Shown here one piece after another: positions 1-11,504 of a stretch of DNA of 64,000 nt (within the stretch, counting starts at the first letter, position 1; every line of letters begins with the position of its first letter). Under the pieces are notes generated by a model that worked only from the letters and a program-made list of their open reading frames with translations, made no database searches and was not told the DNA's origin. The DNA is taken from assembly GCF_040939455.1 (NCBI RefSeq), contig NC_134106.1, positions 73,229,001 through 73,293,000 on the forward strand, read 5' to 3'. The position numbers and the translations under genes were made by a program. The DNA comes from Microcebus murinus (Eukaryota > Chordata > Mammalia > Primates > Cheirogaleidae).

Positions 1-198
1 TGGAAGGGATGTGTCCTCAATGCATGATATCAGAAGTTATAGCATGTAATATCAACATGTCATTTCTGGTGATGATTAATGAATATGACTAATGAAACCT
101 TTTTATAAGAAACCCTTAGTCAAAGGTGAGTGTGGTATTTTGATCACTCTTACTATGTGGTTATATGCTAACTTAGTCAGGAATAAGCTATCCCTATC

Positions 199-626
199 TG
201 CCATGGTTTGAATGATTGTGTCCTTCTGAAATTCATGTTGAGCCTTAAACCCCAAGGTGATGGTAATAGATGTAGTGCCCTCCGGGTAGATTGAATCAGG
301 AGGGCTCTACCCCCAGGTATGAGATTAATGCTCTCATGAACAAGGCTCCAGAGAACTGCCTGGTCCTCCCACCTCTACTGCAACATGAGGACACAACGCT
401 CACTTTGTCTTCTTTTGACCTCCCCCCTTCCAATATGTGGGGGCACAGAAACAAAATTTCATTTTGAATCACAGAGAGCCAAGTTCATTAGACACTGCAT
501 CTGATGGTGTCTTGATCTTTCACCTCCAAGATCCAGAACTCTGGACCTGTGAGAAATAAATGTTCATTGTTGATAAGTTTTCCAGTCTGTGGTATTTAGT
601 TATGGCAGCACAAATGAACTGAAGCA
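199..626 (+). repeat. MaLR-type LTR (MLT1-like)
   Basis: The stretch starts with a TG..ATGGTTTGAATG motif and contains the usual ...CCAGAACTCTGGACCTGTGAGAAATAAA segment. It ends in the AGCACAAATGAACTGA tail typical of mammalian MaLR LTRs. A diverged duplicate lies at 11074-11504, so the insertion predates the unit duplication. It is a solo LTR with no coding content. Confidence 0.7.
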
Positions 627-639
627 CTGTCTGACTCTG

Positions 640-2229
640 ACATTTTTCCCCCAATAGTTATTTCTACGTATAACCTGTTGCCAAATAGAGAACACTGAAG
701 AAATAAATTATGGCCATTGAAATGAGTGTGTCTACCATGACCATTTACAATTCAAATGTTGATGTCCTGGAGAAAGGAAAAGAGGACTGGGATTTATTAA
801 GCATGGTCATGTCCACCATTGCATAGCTGTTGTGAAGTCAACTGTTTGTACAAATGAATGCCATTATCTACCACTCAGAATGTTTCAGTAATCAAATAGA
901 GGTATACAGAATTGTATACCTCTGACTTGTATACCTCACTGACTACTTCTGACTTGGAGGTTGAGATACTATTGGTGCCATGCTGAGATCCACACAGTTG
1001 GGACATGGTTTCCTAGAATGAGAAATTCTGGTGCCTCAGCTGAAGAATAGGTGACTACATTGACCTGGTATTTATTTCTTAAAATATGATTTTCCAAGTT
1101 TTCCTTTTATGACTTAAGTTGTCAATAGGATTGTGTTTTGATTGCTATGAAATGTAAAACATTAGAGAGGGTAGTGGGTAGAGAGGGTATATCAGAGAAG
1201 TCCCAGGCAGACATGACTGGATAGAGTTAGTCTGAGTTGGGCTTTTGGGGAAAAAAAATTGTACAACAAAAATATTTGAAGAAGTCATAGGTATCAAAAA
1301 AAGTAAATGAGAGCAACTTGGAAAATCTTTCTTGAGAAAAGATGGGGCACACATGTAACCAATGCCATTGTTTTTCATTGTCCTCTTACTCATTGACAGA
1401 CTATGTCTGCAGTTCCTGAATATCTGGGAAGATATATCAGCTAAATCCTGTCTCTGGGGCCAGGAGGTGGCTGTGAATATGAGCAAATGTGGGTCTGACT
1501 TACACGTCTATGAGTCCATGGCCACTGGCCTGGGGAGGACCTGAAGGTGGTGACCTTTCTCCCACCTTGATGAGGACACTTTGATCCCTGTCCTCCAGAT
1601 GCCCTTCAACAACCAGACCACACTCTGGTGACCTGGTCCTCACACCCTTTTATACTAGACAGACCCTCCCACTCACATTTCTTTCTAACTTGTATTTTCC
1701 TTTAGATTCATTTCCCCATAAGTACACTCTGCTCTGTGGACACTATGTGATAGAGGAAATGTTTTTCAGCTAAATATCCTAGGAGTTTCCATGAGTGTTA
1801 TTTGCTGTATGTCCACAAGGTATGCTAGATGAATGGGATGAAGGAAGAGGTGTAAAATCATTTCTGGAAGAAAACTGTGAGCTACGAAATGAGATGAGGA
1901 AGGGGTGACAATCATCATCATCACCATCATCATGATCATCATTGTCAAGCCAGAATCCGTCTGCTGTCCTGGGAACTGGTATCAGCAACACACCAGATCC
2001 TGCTGGTGTCAATGTTGTGCATGTGCCCCCTCTTGTGGCCAATTGTGGGAGAACCTTGAGGGTTTTCCCTGTGACCTGACATCGCCATTTCTGGGGTGTT
2101 GTGTAGGTTCTTTCTTGCATATTTTCATCCATGTTTTCTTGTGGTGCATAACACAAATAATAAGAAATGAAGACCAATAAACTTAAGCTCCAGAGGACAA
2201 ATAGGCCTCTGTACGTGACTCCTATTTCT
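640..2229. other. Non-coding IGKV2 flank with ATC microsatellite
   Basis: No gene or RNA was recognised here. The sequence aligns with 11505-12780 of the later unit. A degenerate (ATC)n tract sits at about 1908-1944. The short open frames have no family resemblance and are not shared in frame with the duplicate copy. Confidence 0.6.
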
Positions 2230-2242
2230 CCTGTCATTTTGT

Positions 2243-2574
2243 GTGTTTTGTTTTGTTTTGAGACAGAGTCTCAATCTGTTGCCCGGGGTAGAGTGCTGTG
2301 AAGTCAGCGTAGCTCACACAACCTCCAACTTCTGGGCTCAAGCAATCCTTCTGCCTCAGCTTCCCAAGTAGCTGGGACTACAGGCATGCGCCACCATGTC
2401 TGGCTATTTTTTTCTATTTTTTTAGTTGGCCAATTAATTTCTTTCTATTTTTAGTAGAGACGTGGTCTTGCTCTTGATCAGGCTGGTTTTGAACTCCTGA
2501 CCTTGAGTGATCCTCCCTCCTCTGCCTGCCAGAGTGCTAGAATTACAGGCGTGAACGACTGCACCCGGCCACTC
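2243..2574 (-). mobile_element. Alu, strepsirrhine type, minus orientation
   Basis: Full-length dimeric Alu read on the reverse strand: the T-rich end is at 2243 and the ccgggt...gcc start is near 2570. The linker contains ttggccaattaatttctttc, the reverse complement of the strepsirrhine Alu linker. Flanks cctgtcattttgt (2230-2242) and cctatcattttgt (about 2575-2587) look like a target-site duplication with one mismatch. Confidence 0.9.
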
Positions 2575-3467
2575 CTATCATTTTGTTCCTACTGATATTT
2601 TCCAAATTTCAGATTGGCGGAGATTCTAACTTGGCCAAGCCTGGGGGACTCTACTGGGGAAGAGAAGCCACCTGCGCTTCAGCAGGTGGGTGGAGCTGCC
2701 CTAATAGATTAGACACAATCTGAGTCTTAAGCCTCACACTGGATTTTCCTTGGGACATTTGATGAGGTCTGGGATGGGAAAGGTGACGAAATGGATGAGC
2801 CAACACGACCAGTGAAACCTCCCACATTCTCATGGGTTTCCTTTTCATAATTCTGCCCTGACTGTCCTCTAGCTTTGTCTGAGACATGACTCTTGGCACC
2901 CCACATTGCAGCTCCTGCTGACCTTCCAGCCCCAGCTCAGCCTTCTGGTCAACATTCCCCTCCTCCTGACTACATGGTTTCTTCTGAATGACCCTTTTCC
3001 CAACAGACAACCAAACGAGACCACTCATTCCTAAGCATATAATGAGGCTAGATTTGAACATTGGAAACCTACCTACATATCCTCTACTGAGTTCACTAAG
3101 AATGAGTGATATGACCTAAGGATCATTTGGAAAGGAACTTCACTGACCCTTGAATCCCTAAAGCACTAGAATCCTGCCTGATGTTCCATTTCCCTGGGAA
3201 CTTGCAGTAGCATCAGGGCAGATAATTGACCTCCAGGCCGGGGTTCCTTCAACTTTGTGATTCCTTCCAGAGAACACATCTGAGCTTGTATCTGGGCTCA
3301 TATCTCAAGCTCAACCCCACCAGCATCAACATTCCAATATATGAGCCACCATGCTGGGCGCTGTGCCAAGAGCTGACATCTACCATGTGAATCACGTTCT
3401 GATTTACCTACTCTGCCCAAAGTCTCAAGATTCTTCTCTTTCAGAGGGAAATAATTGGCTTACACAG

Positions 3468-3884
3468 TGATATGGTTTGGATACTTGGCCCCTTCAAATC
3501 ACATGTTGAAATTTGATCCCCAGTGTTTGAGGTGGGGCCCAGTTGGAGGTGTTTGGGTCATCAGGGAAGATCCCTCTTGAAAGGCTTGGAGCTCAACATG
3601 GGATGAGTGACTTCTCACTTATTGGTTCACATGAGAGCTGGTTGTTTAAAACAGGCTGGCACCACCTCCTCCCTCTCTTGCTCTGTTTTTCAGCGCAAGA
3701 GGTGCCTGTTGCCCCTTCACCTTCTACCTGGATTGCAAGCTGCCATCAGCCCTCCCCAGAAGTACATACTGGTGCCACATTCCTTATACAGTCAGCACAT
3801 CCATGAGCCAAATAAATCTCCATAATGTTTATATCACCAAGCCTCATATATATTCTTTATGGCAACACAAAATAGACTACAACG
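3468..3884 (+). repeat. MST/THE1-like MaLR LTR
   Basis: Begins TGATATGGTTTGG and contains the GGTGGGGCCCAGTTGGAGGTG block near 3530, then an AAATAAA signal near 3810. It ends with the GCAACACAAAATAGACTAC tail. This is a solo LTR lying within the IGKV2 unit, absent at the equivalent place near 14830 in the other copy. The insertion is therefore younger than the duplication, or it was lost from one copy. Confidence 0.75.
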
Positions 3885-3997
3885 CACTACCCTGTATTTA
3901 TACAAATTCAGTTTAATATAGCATATTCTGCTCTGATTCATCAAACCCAAAAACAAACTCTGGGTTTGTTTTTAAAATGCAGCATTGGGATTACCAT

Positions 3998-5539
3998 CAT
4001 CATTTTTCACAGATATAGAAAAAGAATTTTATGCTTCATATAGAACCAGAGAAGACCCCACATAGCAAAAGCAATCCTAGGCAATAAAAACAAAATGGGA
4101 AGTATCAATTTACCAGACTTCAAACTATACTACAAGGCTATAGTCATTAAAACAGCTTTTTATTGGCACAAGAACAGGGACATTGACCAGTGGAACAGAA
4201 CAGAGAACCCAGATATAAAACTGTCCACATACAGCCAACTAATCTTCAACAAAGCAGACAAAAACATACACTGGGGAAAAGAAACCTTATTCAATAAATG
4301 GTGCTGGGAAAACTGGATAGCCACATGTAGAAGACTGAAACAGGACCCACACCTTTCACCTCTCACATAAATCAACTCACGCTGGGTAACAGACTTGAAC
4401 CTTAGGTGTGAAACTATTAGAATTCTAGAGGAAAACATTGGAAATACTCTTCTAGATATAAGCCTAGGCAAAGATTTTATGAAGAAGACCTCAAAGGCAA
4501 TCACAGCATCAACAAAAATGAATAAATGGGACCTGATCAAATTAAAAAGCTTCTGCACAGCCAAAGAAACTGTCAAGAGAGCTAACAGACAACCTACACA
4601 GTGGGAGAAAATTTTTGCAAGCTACACATCCAATAAAGGGTTAGAACTCAGGAAAATTACCAAGGAAAAATCAAACAACCCTATCAAAAAGTGGGCAAAG
4701 GCCATGAACAGAAACTTTCCAAAAGAAGACAAAATAATGGCCAACAAACATATGAAAAAACACTCAACATCTCTAATCATCAGGGAAATGCAAATAAAAA
4801 CCACAGTGAGATATCACTTATCTCCAGTGAAAATGGCCTTTATTAACAAGTCCCAAAACAATAAATGTGGAGAGGCAGGAACACTCCTACACTGCTGGTG
4901 GGACTGCAAACTAGTTCAACCTCTGTGGAAAGCAATATGGAGATACCTTATAGTGATACAAATAGATCTACCATTTGATCCAGCAATCCCATTACTGGGC
5001 ATCTACCCAGTCACTTTATGAAAGAACAAAAGTCACTTTATGAAAAAGACACCTGCACTTGAATGTTTATAGCAGCACAGTTCACAATTGCAAAGACATG
5101 GACACAACCCAGTGCCCATCAATACATGAGTGCATGTACTGTGGTATACATATAATGTGGTATATGTATACCATGGAGTACTATTCAGCTATACAAAACA
5201 ATGGTGATATAGCACCTCTTGTACATTCCTGGATAAAGCTGGAACCCATTGTATTAAGTGAAGTATCTCGAAAATGGAAAAATAAGCACCACATGTACTC
5301 ACTAGCAGATTGGTATTAACTGAGCAACACATAAGTGGACATATAGAAAAAACATCTATCGGGTGTCGGGTAGGAGGGGATGGGTATATACATACATAAT
5401 GAGTGTGATGCACACCAACTGGGGGATGGACAGGCTTGAAGCTTTGAGTCAAGGGGCGAGAGGGGCAAGGGAAATATATGTAACCTCAACATTTGTACTC
5501 CCATAATATGCTGGAAAAGAGAAAAAAAGAAAAATAAAT
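3998..5539 (+). mobile_element. 5'-truncated LINE-1 (ORF2 C-terminus and 3' UTR)
   Basis: Translations match the end of L1 ORF2: a piece at 4095-4370 resembling the segment after the reverse transcriptase, then 4395-5021 and 5059-5319. The last includes the [20 protein letters not shown] motif near the ORF2 C-terminus. A purine-rich 3' UTR and an A-rich tail follow. Target-site copies flank it: aaaaTgcagcattggGatt from 3974 and aaaaCgcagcattggAatt from 5540. Frameshifts and stops make it inactive. Confidence 0.92.
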
Positions 5540-5559
5540 AAAACGCAGCATTGGAATTC

Positions 5560-6240
5560 AGAAAAACAACTTTTTTTTTCTTTTTATGTGTTATGAGTAT
5601 GATTGTTCCAAGACTTTTGGTTCTAATTATTCAACTTAACAAAGTCTATTTATTAACAAGGAAACCAAGAAGGTGACACTATTTTCTTGGCTACTCCCTC
5701 GCCAAACAGTCATATAAAATCCTGTTCCTGCTCTGATCTTGAAGAAGAATGTGTACTAAGAACAAATGCCAAGCAAAAGTGGCCGGGGGGGGGGGGGGAG
5801 GGGGCACAGACCGTATCTTAACATCACCAAACACTATCATGCTGAATATTGACTCGCAACTGCTAAGCCTAAACAATACCAAAAAATGTAACACCATTGA
5901 ATTGTCATAAATTGGCCTCAATTGTGTGGCTGTTCTGCTGAGGAAATGTAACTGACAAGTGTATCTAAAGGGGAGAGGATTGAGCTTTAAAGTCAGAGGA
6001 TCCAGTCAGCTCTCCCCTCCCCATCTCTGCTTGCTCAGAGGGCACTTGGGCCCACTCCGTCCTGCTGCAGGGTCTGCTGTTCTAAGGCTGTCACATCAGA
6101 TGGGGTCTGACGCGTGGTGCCTGAGGTGCAGCCAAGGTGCAGGTCCAGCTGCAACCTAGTCTCCTGAGGTCTCCAACATATTCCACTTGTGAAGATTCAG
6201 AGAATATACTCTGTGTTCTCCCTAGTGAAGGAAAAAATTA
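5560..6240. other. Flank 3' of the IGKV2 pseudogene, with G-run
   Basis: No gene seen. A 14-G run at 5785-5798 followed by five more Gs stands out. The part from about 5900 aligns with 8935-9290 and 15370-15660, the conserved 3' flank of the IGKV2 genes. Confidence 0.6.
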
Positions 6241-6295
6241 GGGCAGCTGGGACTATTGATCAAAGGAGATTTGTGTTCCAGGCTGTGTCATTTTA

Positions 6296-7056
6296 TTAGG
6301 AAACTACAGATCTTGCTGCCAGTAATAAACTCCAACATTTCAGCCTCCATACTTCTGATTTTGAGCATGAAATCTGTCCTGACCTGGTGCCACACAACCA
6401 CTCTAGGAACCCAGGAAACTGAAAGGAAAACAAACAGATCAAGAGCCATAGAGACCAGCCTGGCTTCTGCAGGTCTCAATTCACACAGGTGTTTCCATCG
6501 CTATGCAGGAGGCTCTGACCAGCGCTGCAGGAGACGGAGGCGGCTCTCCAGGGGTGACGGGCAGGGACAGTGGGGTCTGGGTCATCACAGTATCCTCACT
6601 GGATCCTGAAATAATGAGAGAGAAGTGCAAGGTTATGTACAAAACTTAAAAGCAATTTACATAATTTTTATTTTATTATTTATTTCAGGCTAAATCATTT
6701 TTCATATGTGTGATTTTGATTCATACACCAGAAATCTCCCATTTCAAAAGGAACTAAGGTTTACAAAGCACACAAAGGCTGCTAGAATTCTCCTATACCA
6801 TGCCCCTGTCTCTGTGTCAGAGTCTTCACCAAGCACAGGTCATTCCTCCTTTGGAACTGTCCTCACTCTCTCAGATCTAAACTCACATGTCCCACCCTCA
6901 AGGATAAAAGGTGTACATCTAACACATGCACAGAGCACACATGGGAGGCAGTGGGGCCGTAGAGGTCTCCCCAACCATCCTCCTTCCTCATCTCCTTCTG
7001 TCCTTACCAGGGACCCAGAGCACCAGCAGCCCCAGGAGCTGAGCAGGGAGCCTCAT
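6296..7056 (-). pseudogene. IGKV2: IGKV2-family V gene, pseudogene
   Basis: Kappa V gene read on the minus strand. Leader exon 7008-7056 starts [17 protein letters not shown] and has a normal GT donor. The V exon runs from the acceptor at 6605 down to about 6296. The opening reads [18 protein letters not shown], clearly IGKV2. A one-base deletion near 6541 shifts the frame. The codon of the conserved core tryptophan is a stop (TGA at 6478-6476), and further small deletions follow in framework 3. The second disulphide cysteine codon is TGG (Trp). The heptamer position reads catttta on the plus strand instead of cactgtg, so recombination should fail too. Leader and promoter octamer are still good. 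It cannot encode a working V domain. Confidence 0.93.
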
Positions 7057-7154
7057 TTTGAGAAGTTGGACTGAGGAGTCCTGGTCAGTCCAGGGAAGTT
7101 TAGAGCCGAGCTTTGTCTCAGACATACAGGGGAAGGTCCTCCCTAGGGGACAGC

Positions 7155-7162
7155 ATGCAAAT
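7155..7162 (-). promoter_or_regulatory. Octamer of the IGKV2 pseudogene promoter
   Basis: Plus-strand atgcaaat, which reads ATTTGCAT in the gene's direction, the usual light-chain orientation. It lies 98 bases upstream of the leader ATG. Octamers bind Oct-1/Oct-2 with OBF-1 in B cells. It is intact although the gene is not. Confidence 0.85.
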
Positions 7163-7199
7163 CTCCTGGTAGGTGCAGCTGTCTAAAGAGTCAATGTAC

Positions 7200-8930
7200 A
7201 ATATTTCTAATACTAAAAAAGTATTTTGCTCTCCGCTAGGTTAACAAAGCACCATGTGGCCTGAGACAGAGAAAGAAACATAATAAACCAGCCCCCAAAT
7301 CTAGTGACTTCACATTGTGCATAACTACTAAGAGTCTGTGGGGAGTGAAAGAATAAACTCTATTAGATCCAGAATTGAAAGAAAGGGAAAGTCAAAGTAG
7401 GATTGTCAGACAATATTATCATGTGAGACTCTGGTGAGATTCAACTTACTCAAAACCCAAATCATACAGTGCAGGCAGCTTTCCCTTCTCCTGAGGGTTG
7501 GTGAGAGTGGTGGTAACTTGGCAAAGGCAGGAAGGGCACTGAAGCTCATCAGTGGCAGCAGGTGATATCACAACACACTAGTGTCCCCTCCCGGTGGCAT
7601 CACTGAGCAACTGAGCAGCCATGAGGGCAGCAGGGAACCTGAGTGGCTGCTCCAGGGAGGACGAGGCAGCCACTGCCTGGAGGGTCTGTGGATGTGAGAG
7701 CCCTGAGTGGGGAGGAGGAAGAGGCTCTGGGACGCTGTCCTAGAGGACCCTGTCCCCTGTTACAGAAGAGGAACCGGTGTCCATTGATGAGGCCTCTGTG
7801 TCCCGTCCCCAAGGCTCTGCAGCCGTCTCCACCTGCGCCAGCCTGGCTTGGACTCGTCCTCTGGGCACAGCTGCTGCTCCTGCCACAGCGACAGGCTGAG
7901 CCTCCTGGGAGGTTTGGGACTGGGGCCGTCACACTGTGCAGAGCCTGTCACTGTCCTTCTCACAGGAGTGTGTGAGTGTCCCCAGGATCCTCATGGGCGA
8001 CTGCAAGAGCATAATCAATGGAATTTTGTTGAGACATTTGTCTCTCTTGTGAATATACTTTGTAGACTTTTTATTCTTTGTTTTACAAATTCTTTTCTAT
8101 AAACCATATTTTTCTTTGTTTGTGGACTTTTGGTTAAGAATACAATTATAATTATACTACCTCTGGTCTCCTGGTGATTGTGGGAGTGAAATCAGTAGAT
8201 ATTTGATTGGATGTGTCCCCACTTGAGAATGTACGTGTAGAAAAACATTCAAGATATGTCATTCTCTGTATGTGTTTAAAACTTCTTGCTATAAACCATA
8301 CTTTCTGCTTTTTTTTTAATATTTCAACTGAAGAATACAAGTTTAATTGCACTTACTGTGGAATCCATTTTGTTAAAATAGAAAATCATTTCTGATGTGC
8401 CAGTGATTTGACCATATTTGACCTCTACCATATTCACATCATACTCCCATAGCTGCAGTCTGTCCACAGTCTGAAAATTCTTAGCTTTTGAGAAAGAAAA
8501 AGTCACATTATTCTGTGTTATTTCAGTGGTATTTGAGGTAAGTTCTATAAAATATGTCTTCTAGGGGGATTGTTTGTTTCTTTTTAAAACCCAACTTTTC
8601 AAATGTCAAGAATTGCCTTTGTCTATTAGCAAGAGGCAATTGAACCAAATAAAAGAGTTTTAGCATTAGAATCTTCAATCATCCACCATGAATTTACAAA
8701 ATTCTATTTGGAGGCTTAAAAACTAAGATTTCTACTACTTGTCCTCAGCCAGCGGCTCCTGTGGGCAGCTTGTGTAGAATTCTCTCACCACCATCATTGT
8801 AGTGGTAAGAAGTGAAAGGAGAAGAAGGAATTTGGGAAAGTGTGAAAGTACCAATTGCTGAATATTAACAAATATTATCCTCTTAAAAGTATGCATAAAA
8901 CTGCTACACCTCAAGATGTATTCAACACAT
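7200..8930. other. Intergenic sequence between IGKV2 units
   Basis: No gene or clear repeat family was recognised. The part at about 7500-7980 is GC-rich, and its short open frames on both strands resemble no known protein. The remainder is AT-rich. Confidence 0.5.
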
Positions 8931-9292
8931 AGTGCCATGAATCTGCATTAATTGTCTGGCTATTCTGCTGATTGAGGCTTATTGACAAATGCAGGCAAAG
9001 CAGGAGGATGAGGATGAGATTTCACTTGCCTCTCCCTTCAGTCAAGCCTAGTTACTCAGAAGGCGCTGGGATCCTATTCATTTTCCTGCTTCTTACGCCA
9101 TGCCAGGGCTGTTGCCGATAACAGGGCTAAAAATGGATTCGCCTGACACATAGACAAGGCCTCATGTAACAGAGACCTCAGATGCAACGTGTTGCCCTGA
9201 GTTCTCCAACACCTTCCTCTTCTACAGCCAGAGATTCTGCTGAGCTGTCAGCAGGCAACACATTTGGGCAGCTGGGCCACCCCAAGCATGGA

Positions 9293-9320
9293 GGTTTGTG
9301 TTCGGGGCTGTATCACTGTG
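9293..9320 (-). other. V-kappa recombination signal (12-spacer)
   Basis: On the minus strand: heptamer CACAGTG (9320-9314), 12-base spacer (9313-9302), nonamer ACACAAACC (9301-9293). The heptamer is consensus and the nonamer differs at one base from ACAAAAACC. It directly abuts the V exon end, as required for RAG-mediated joining to a 23-spacer J-kappa signal. Confidence 0.93.
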
Positions 9321-10093
9321 TGATGAATCTTTGTACTTTGCCCGCAGTAATACACTCCCACATCCTCAGCCTCCACCCTGCTGATTTTCAGTGTGAAATC
9401 TGTCCCTGACCCACTGCCACTGAACCTGTCTGAGACCCCAGAGTCCCGGTTGGAAACCTGATAAATCAGGCGCCTTGGAGGTTGGCCTGGCTTCTGCAGG
9501 AACCAATACAAATAGGTCTTTCCATCGCTGTGCAGGAGGCTCTCACTGGCCCTGCAGGAGATGGAGGCTGGCTCTCCAGGGGTGACAGGCAAGGACAGGG
9601 GAGTCTGGGTCATCACAACATCACCACTGGATCCTGAAATAATAAGAGAGAAGTGCAAGGTTACATATAAACATTAGAGGCACTTTCATAATTTGCTTTT
9701 GATAATTAGTTTAGGCTAAATTTTTTGTTTGCTCTAGGTTTTGAATTATATTCCCCAAATATACAGTTTTACAAAAGAATGGAGATTTTCAAAACCCAAA
9801 GAAGCCAATAGAATTCCTTTCTATTGTTCCCCTGTTTTTGTGTCAAAGTTTTCACCAGAGCTCAGTCAGGCCCTTGCTCTTTCTGGAATGTTCCTCAGTC
9901 TCTCAGATGTAAATCTCACATGACCCATCCAGGAGGACAAGACGTGCACATCTAACACATGCACAGAGCACACGTGGCAGGCAGTGGGGCCCCACAGCTC
10001 ACTCTCCCACCCCGTCCTCCTTCCTCTTCTCCTTCTGTCCTTACCAGGGACCCAGAGCACCAGCAGCCCCAGAAGCTGAGCAAGGAGCCTCAT
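9321..10093 (-). CDS. IGKV2: Immunoglobulin kappa variable gene, IGKV2 family
   Basis: Germline V segment for kappa light chains. Leader exon 10045-10093 encodes [17 protein letters not shown]. The intron is 9634-10044 (GT donor, AG acceptor). V exon 9321-9633 is open. The mature domain begins [20 protein letters not shown] and has the first cysteine (SISCRAS), the core tryptophan (YWFLQKPG) and the second cysteine (VGVYYC). CDR1 is the long IGKV2 type ([11 protein letters not shown]). Two oddities: framework 3 opens GVSDRF where GVPDRF is usual, and the germline CDR3 reads GQSTKIH, lacking both the usual starting Met and the usual Pro before the joining site. Promoter octamer and RSS are intact, so it is probably functional. 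IGKV2 is the only reasonable family. Confidence 0.95.
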
Positions 10094-10192
10094 TTTGAGC
10101 AGTTGGACTGAGGAGTCCTGGTCAGTCTAGGCCAGGTTGGGGCTGAGCTTTTATCTCACACTCACAAGGGAAGGTCCTCCCTAGGGGACAGT

Positions 10193-10200
10193 ATGCAAAT
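10193..10200 (-). promoter_or_regulatory. Octamer of IGKV2 promoter
   Basis: Plus-strand atgcaaat, 99 bases upstream of the leader start at 10093, in the usual light-chain orientation (ATTTGCAT in the gene's direction). Confidence 0.88.
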
Positions 10201-10209
10201 GCCCTGGTG

Positions 10210-11073
10210 TGTGCAGTGGAGTGGAAGGGAACAACAGGTTGGTGTGAGTGTCTCTTGTGAGCAAAGTGACACGTATGTCCCCTGTGTTTGGAGCGAAAGT
10301 AACAGAGAAAAATTCCATGTTGTCTAAGTAGGATAAGGGATTTTAATGTTTCTTTCTTGTTTCTTTTTTATTTGTGAGGCCTTTGTTCTATCTGAATGAT
10401 TCAGGTTGCTGTCTGTGGTAATATGCCATGATTCTGAAGGATTTCCTTTTGAATTATATTCAGGGTGTATCTGCTAGTCATGGCATATTTCTGTTTTCTT
10501 TCTGAAGGATAGTTTTGCTTAACATAAAATTCCTTTTTGACATTTTTTCTGTGAGCACTTTAAATAACTTTCAAATTAATATGAATCCTATACTATTAAC
10601 CAACTTATAATTCATATTTGAATTTCATTTAGAATTATACTAATGTATTTTTTTATGTTTTTGGTAAAATTCCAGGATTTCATACTGCATTTATTTTTCA
10701 CGCTTCCTTCATTTCCTCCAGTCTGTGACAGTTGTTTAGTTTTTGTTTGTGTTTCAATATTTTGAAACTTTTGAGTTATACTGTCCAGTTATTTTGACTA
10801 ATGACCCTCTAATCACACTTATTTGATGTTTTTCATTGATTTGATTCAGATTTTTCATTTTTTTCAAGAATATTATGCAAGGGTTGTGTCATTAGTGCAT
10901 GATGTCAGAAGTTATAACATGTTATGTCAACATATCATTTCTGGTGATGATAAATGAATATGACTAATGAAACTCTTTTTATAAGAAATCTTTATGAAAG
11001 GTAATCAAGGCTATTTGGTCACTCTTACTATGTGGTTATATGCTGACTTTGTCAGCAATACGCTATGACTGTC
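10210..11073. repeat. AT-rich flank running into old L1M-type LINE sequence
   Basis: From about 10620 the sequence (ccaggatttcatactgcat, then cctccagtctgtgacagtt) resembles old mammalian L1M-family 3' sequence. It is similar to 19320-19890, and 10870-11070 matches 1-190 of the window. No gene seen. Confidence 0.55.
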
Positions 11074-11504
11074 TGGTATGGTTTGAATGTTTGTGTCCTT
11101 CTGAAATTCATGTTGAGCCTTAAACCCTAAGGTGATGGTAATAGATGTAGTGCCCTCTAGGTAGTGATCGAATCAGGAGGGCTCTGCCCCCATGTGTGAG
11201 ATTAATGCCCTCACGAACAAGGCTCCAGAGCACTGCCTGCTCCTTCCACCTCTTCTGCAACATGAGGACACAACCCTCACTTTGCCTCTTTTTGCCCTCC
11301 CTCCTTCCAACATGTGAGGACACAGAAAGAAAATTTCATCTTGAACTCACAGAGAGCCAAGCTCATTAGACACTGCATCTTCTGGTGTCTTGATCTTGGA
11401 CCTCCAAGATCCAGAACTCTAGACCTGTGAGAAATAAGTGTTTACTGTTGATAAGTTTCCCAGTCTGTGCTATTTATTTATAGCAGCACAAATGAACCGA
11501 GACA
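11074..11504 (+). repeat. MaLR-type LTR, duplicate copy
   Basis: Diverged counterpart of the LTR at 199-626. It has the same ends and the same internal small indels, which shows inheritance by block duplication rather than a second insertion. Confidence 0.7.

Larger units (their letters stand above)
1..7200. repeat. Segmental duplication copy 1: IGKV2 unit with pseudogene
   Basis: This block aligns by eye with 10870-16650. Matching landmarks are the gatatcagaagttatagcatg stretch near 30 (10905 in the other copy), a MaLR LTR at 199-626 (11074-11504), the segment near 2600-2700 (13995-14110), the segment near 3290-3440 (14670-14830) and the V gene with leader and octamer. Differences include an Alu (2243-2574), an MST-type LTR (3468-3884) and an L1 3' fragment (3998-5539). 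The first 190 bases look like an old L1M-type LINE. The rest outside the listed elements is non-coding flank. Confidence 0.75.

Noticed and set aside
2651..3061. 136-codon minus-strand frame in the IGKV2 flank
   Set aside because: The duplicate unit at about 14000-14450 does not keep the frame, so it is unlikely to be coding.
4788..4795. Octamer atgcaaat
   Set aside because: Part of L1 ORF2 (the same word recurs at 29235-29242 in the other L1); no V leader lies next to it.
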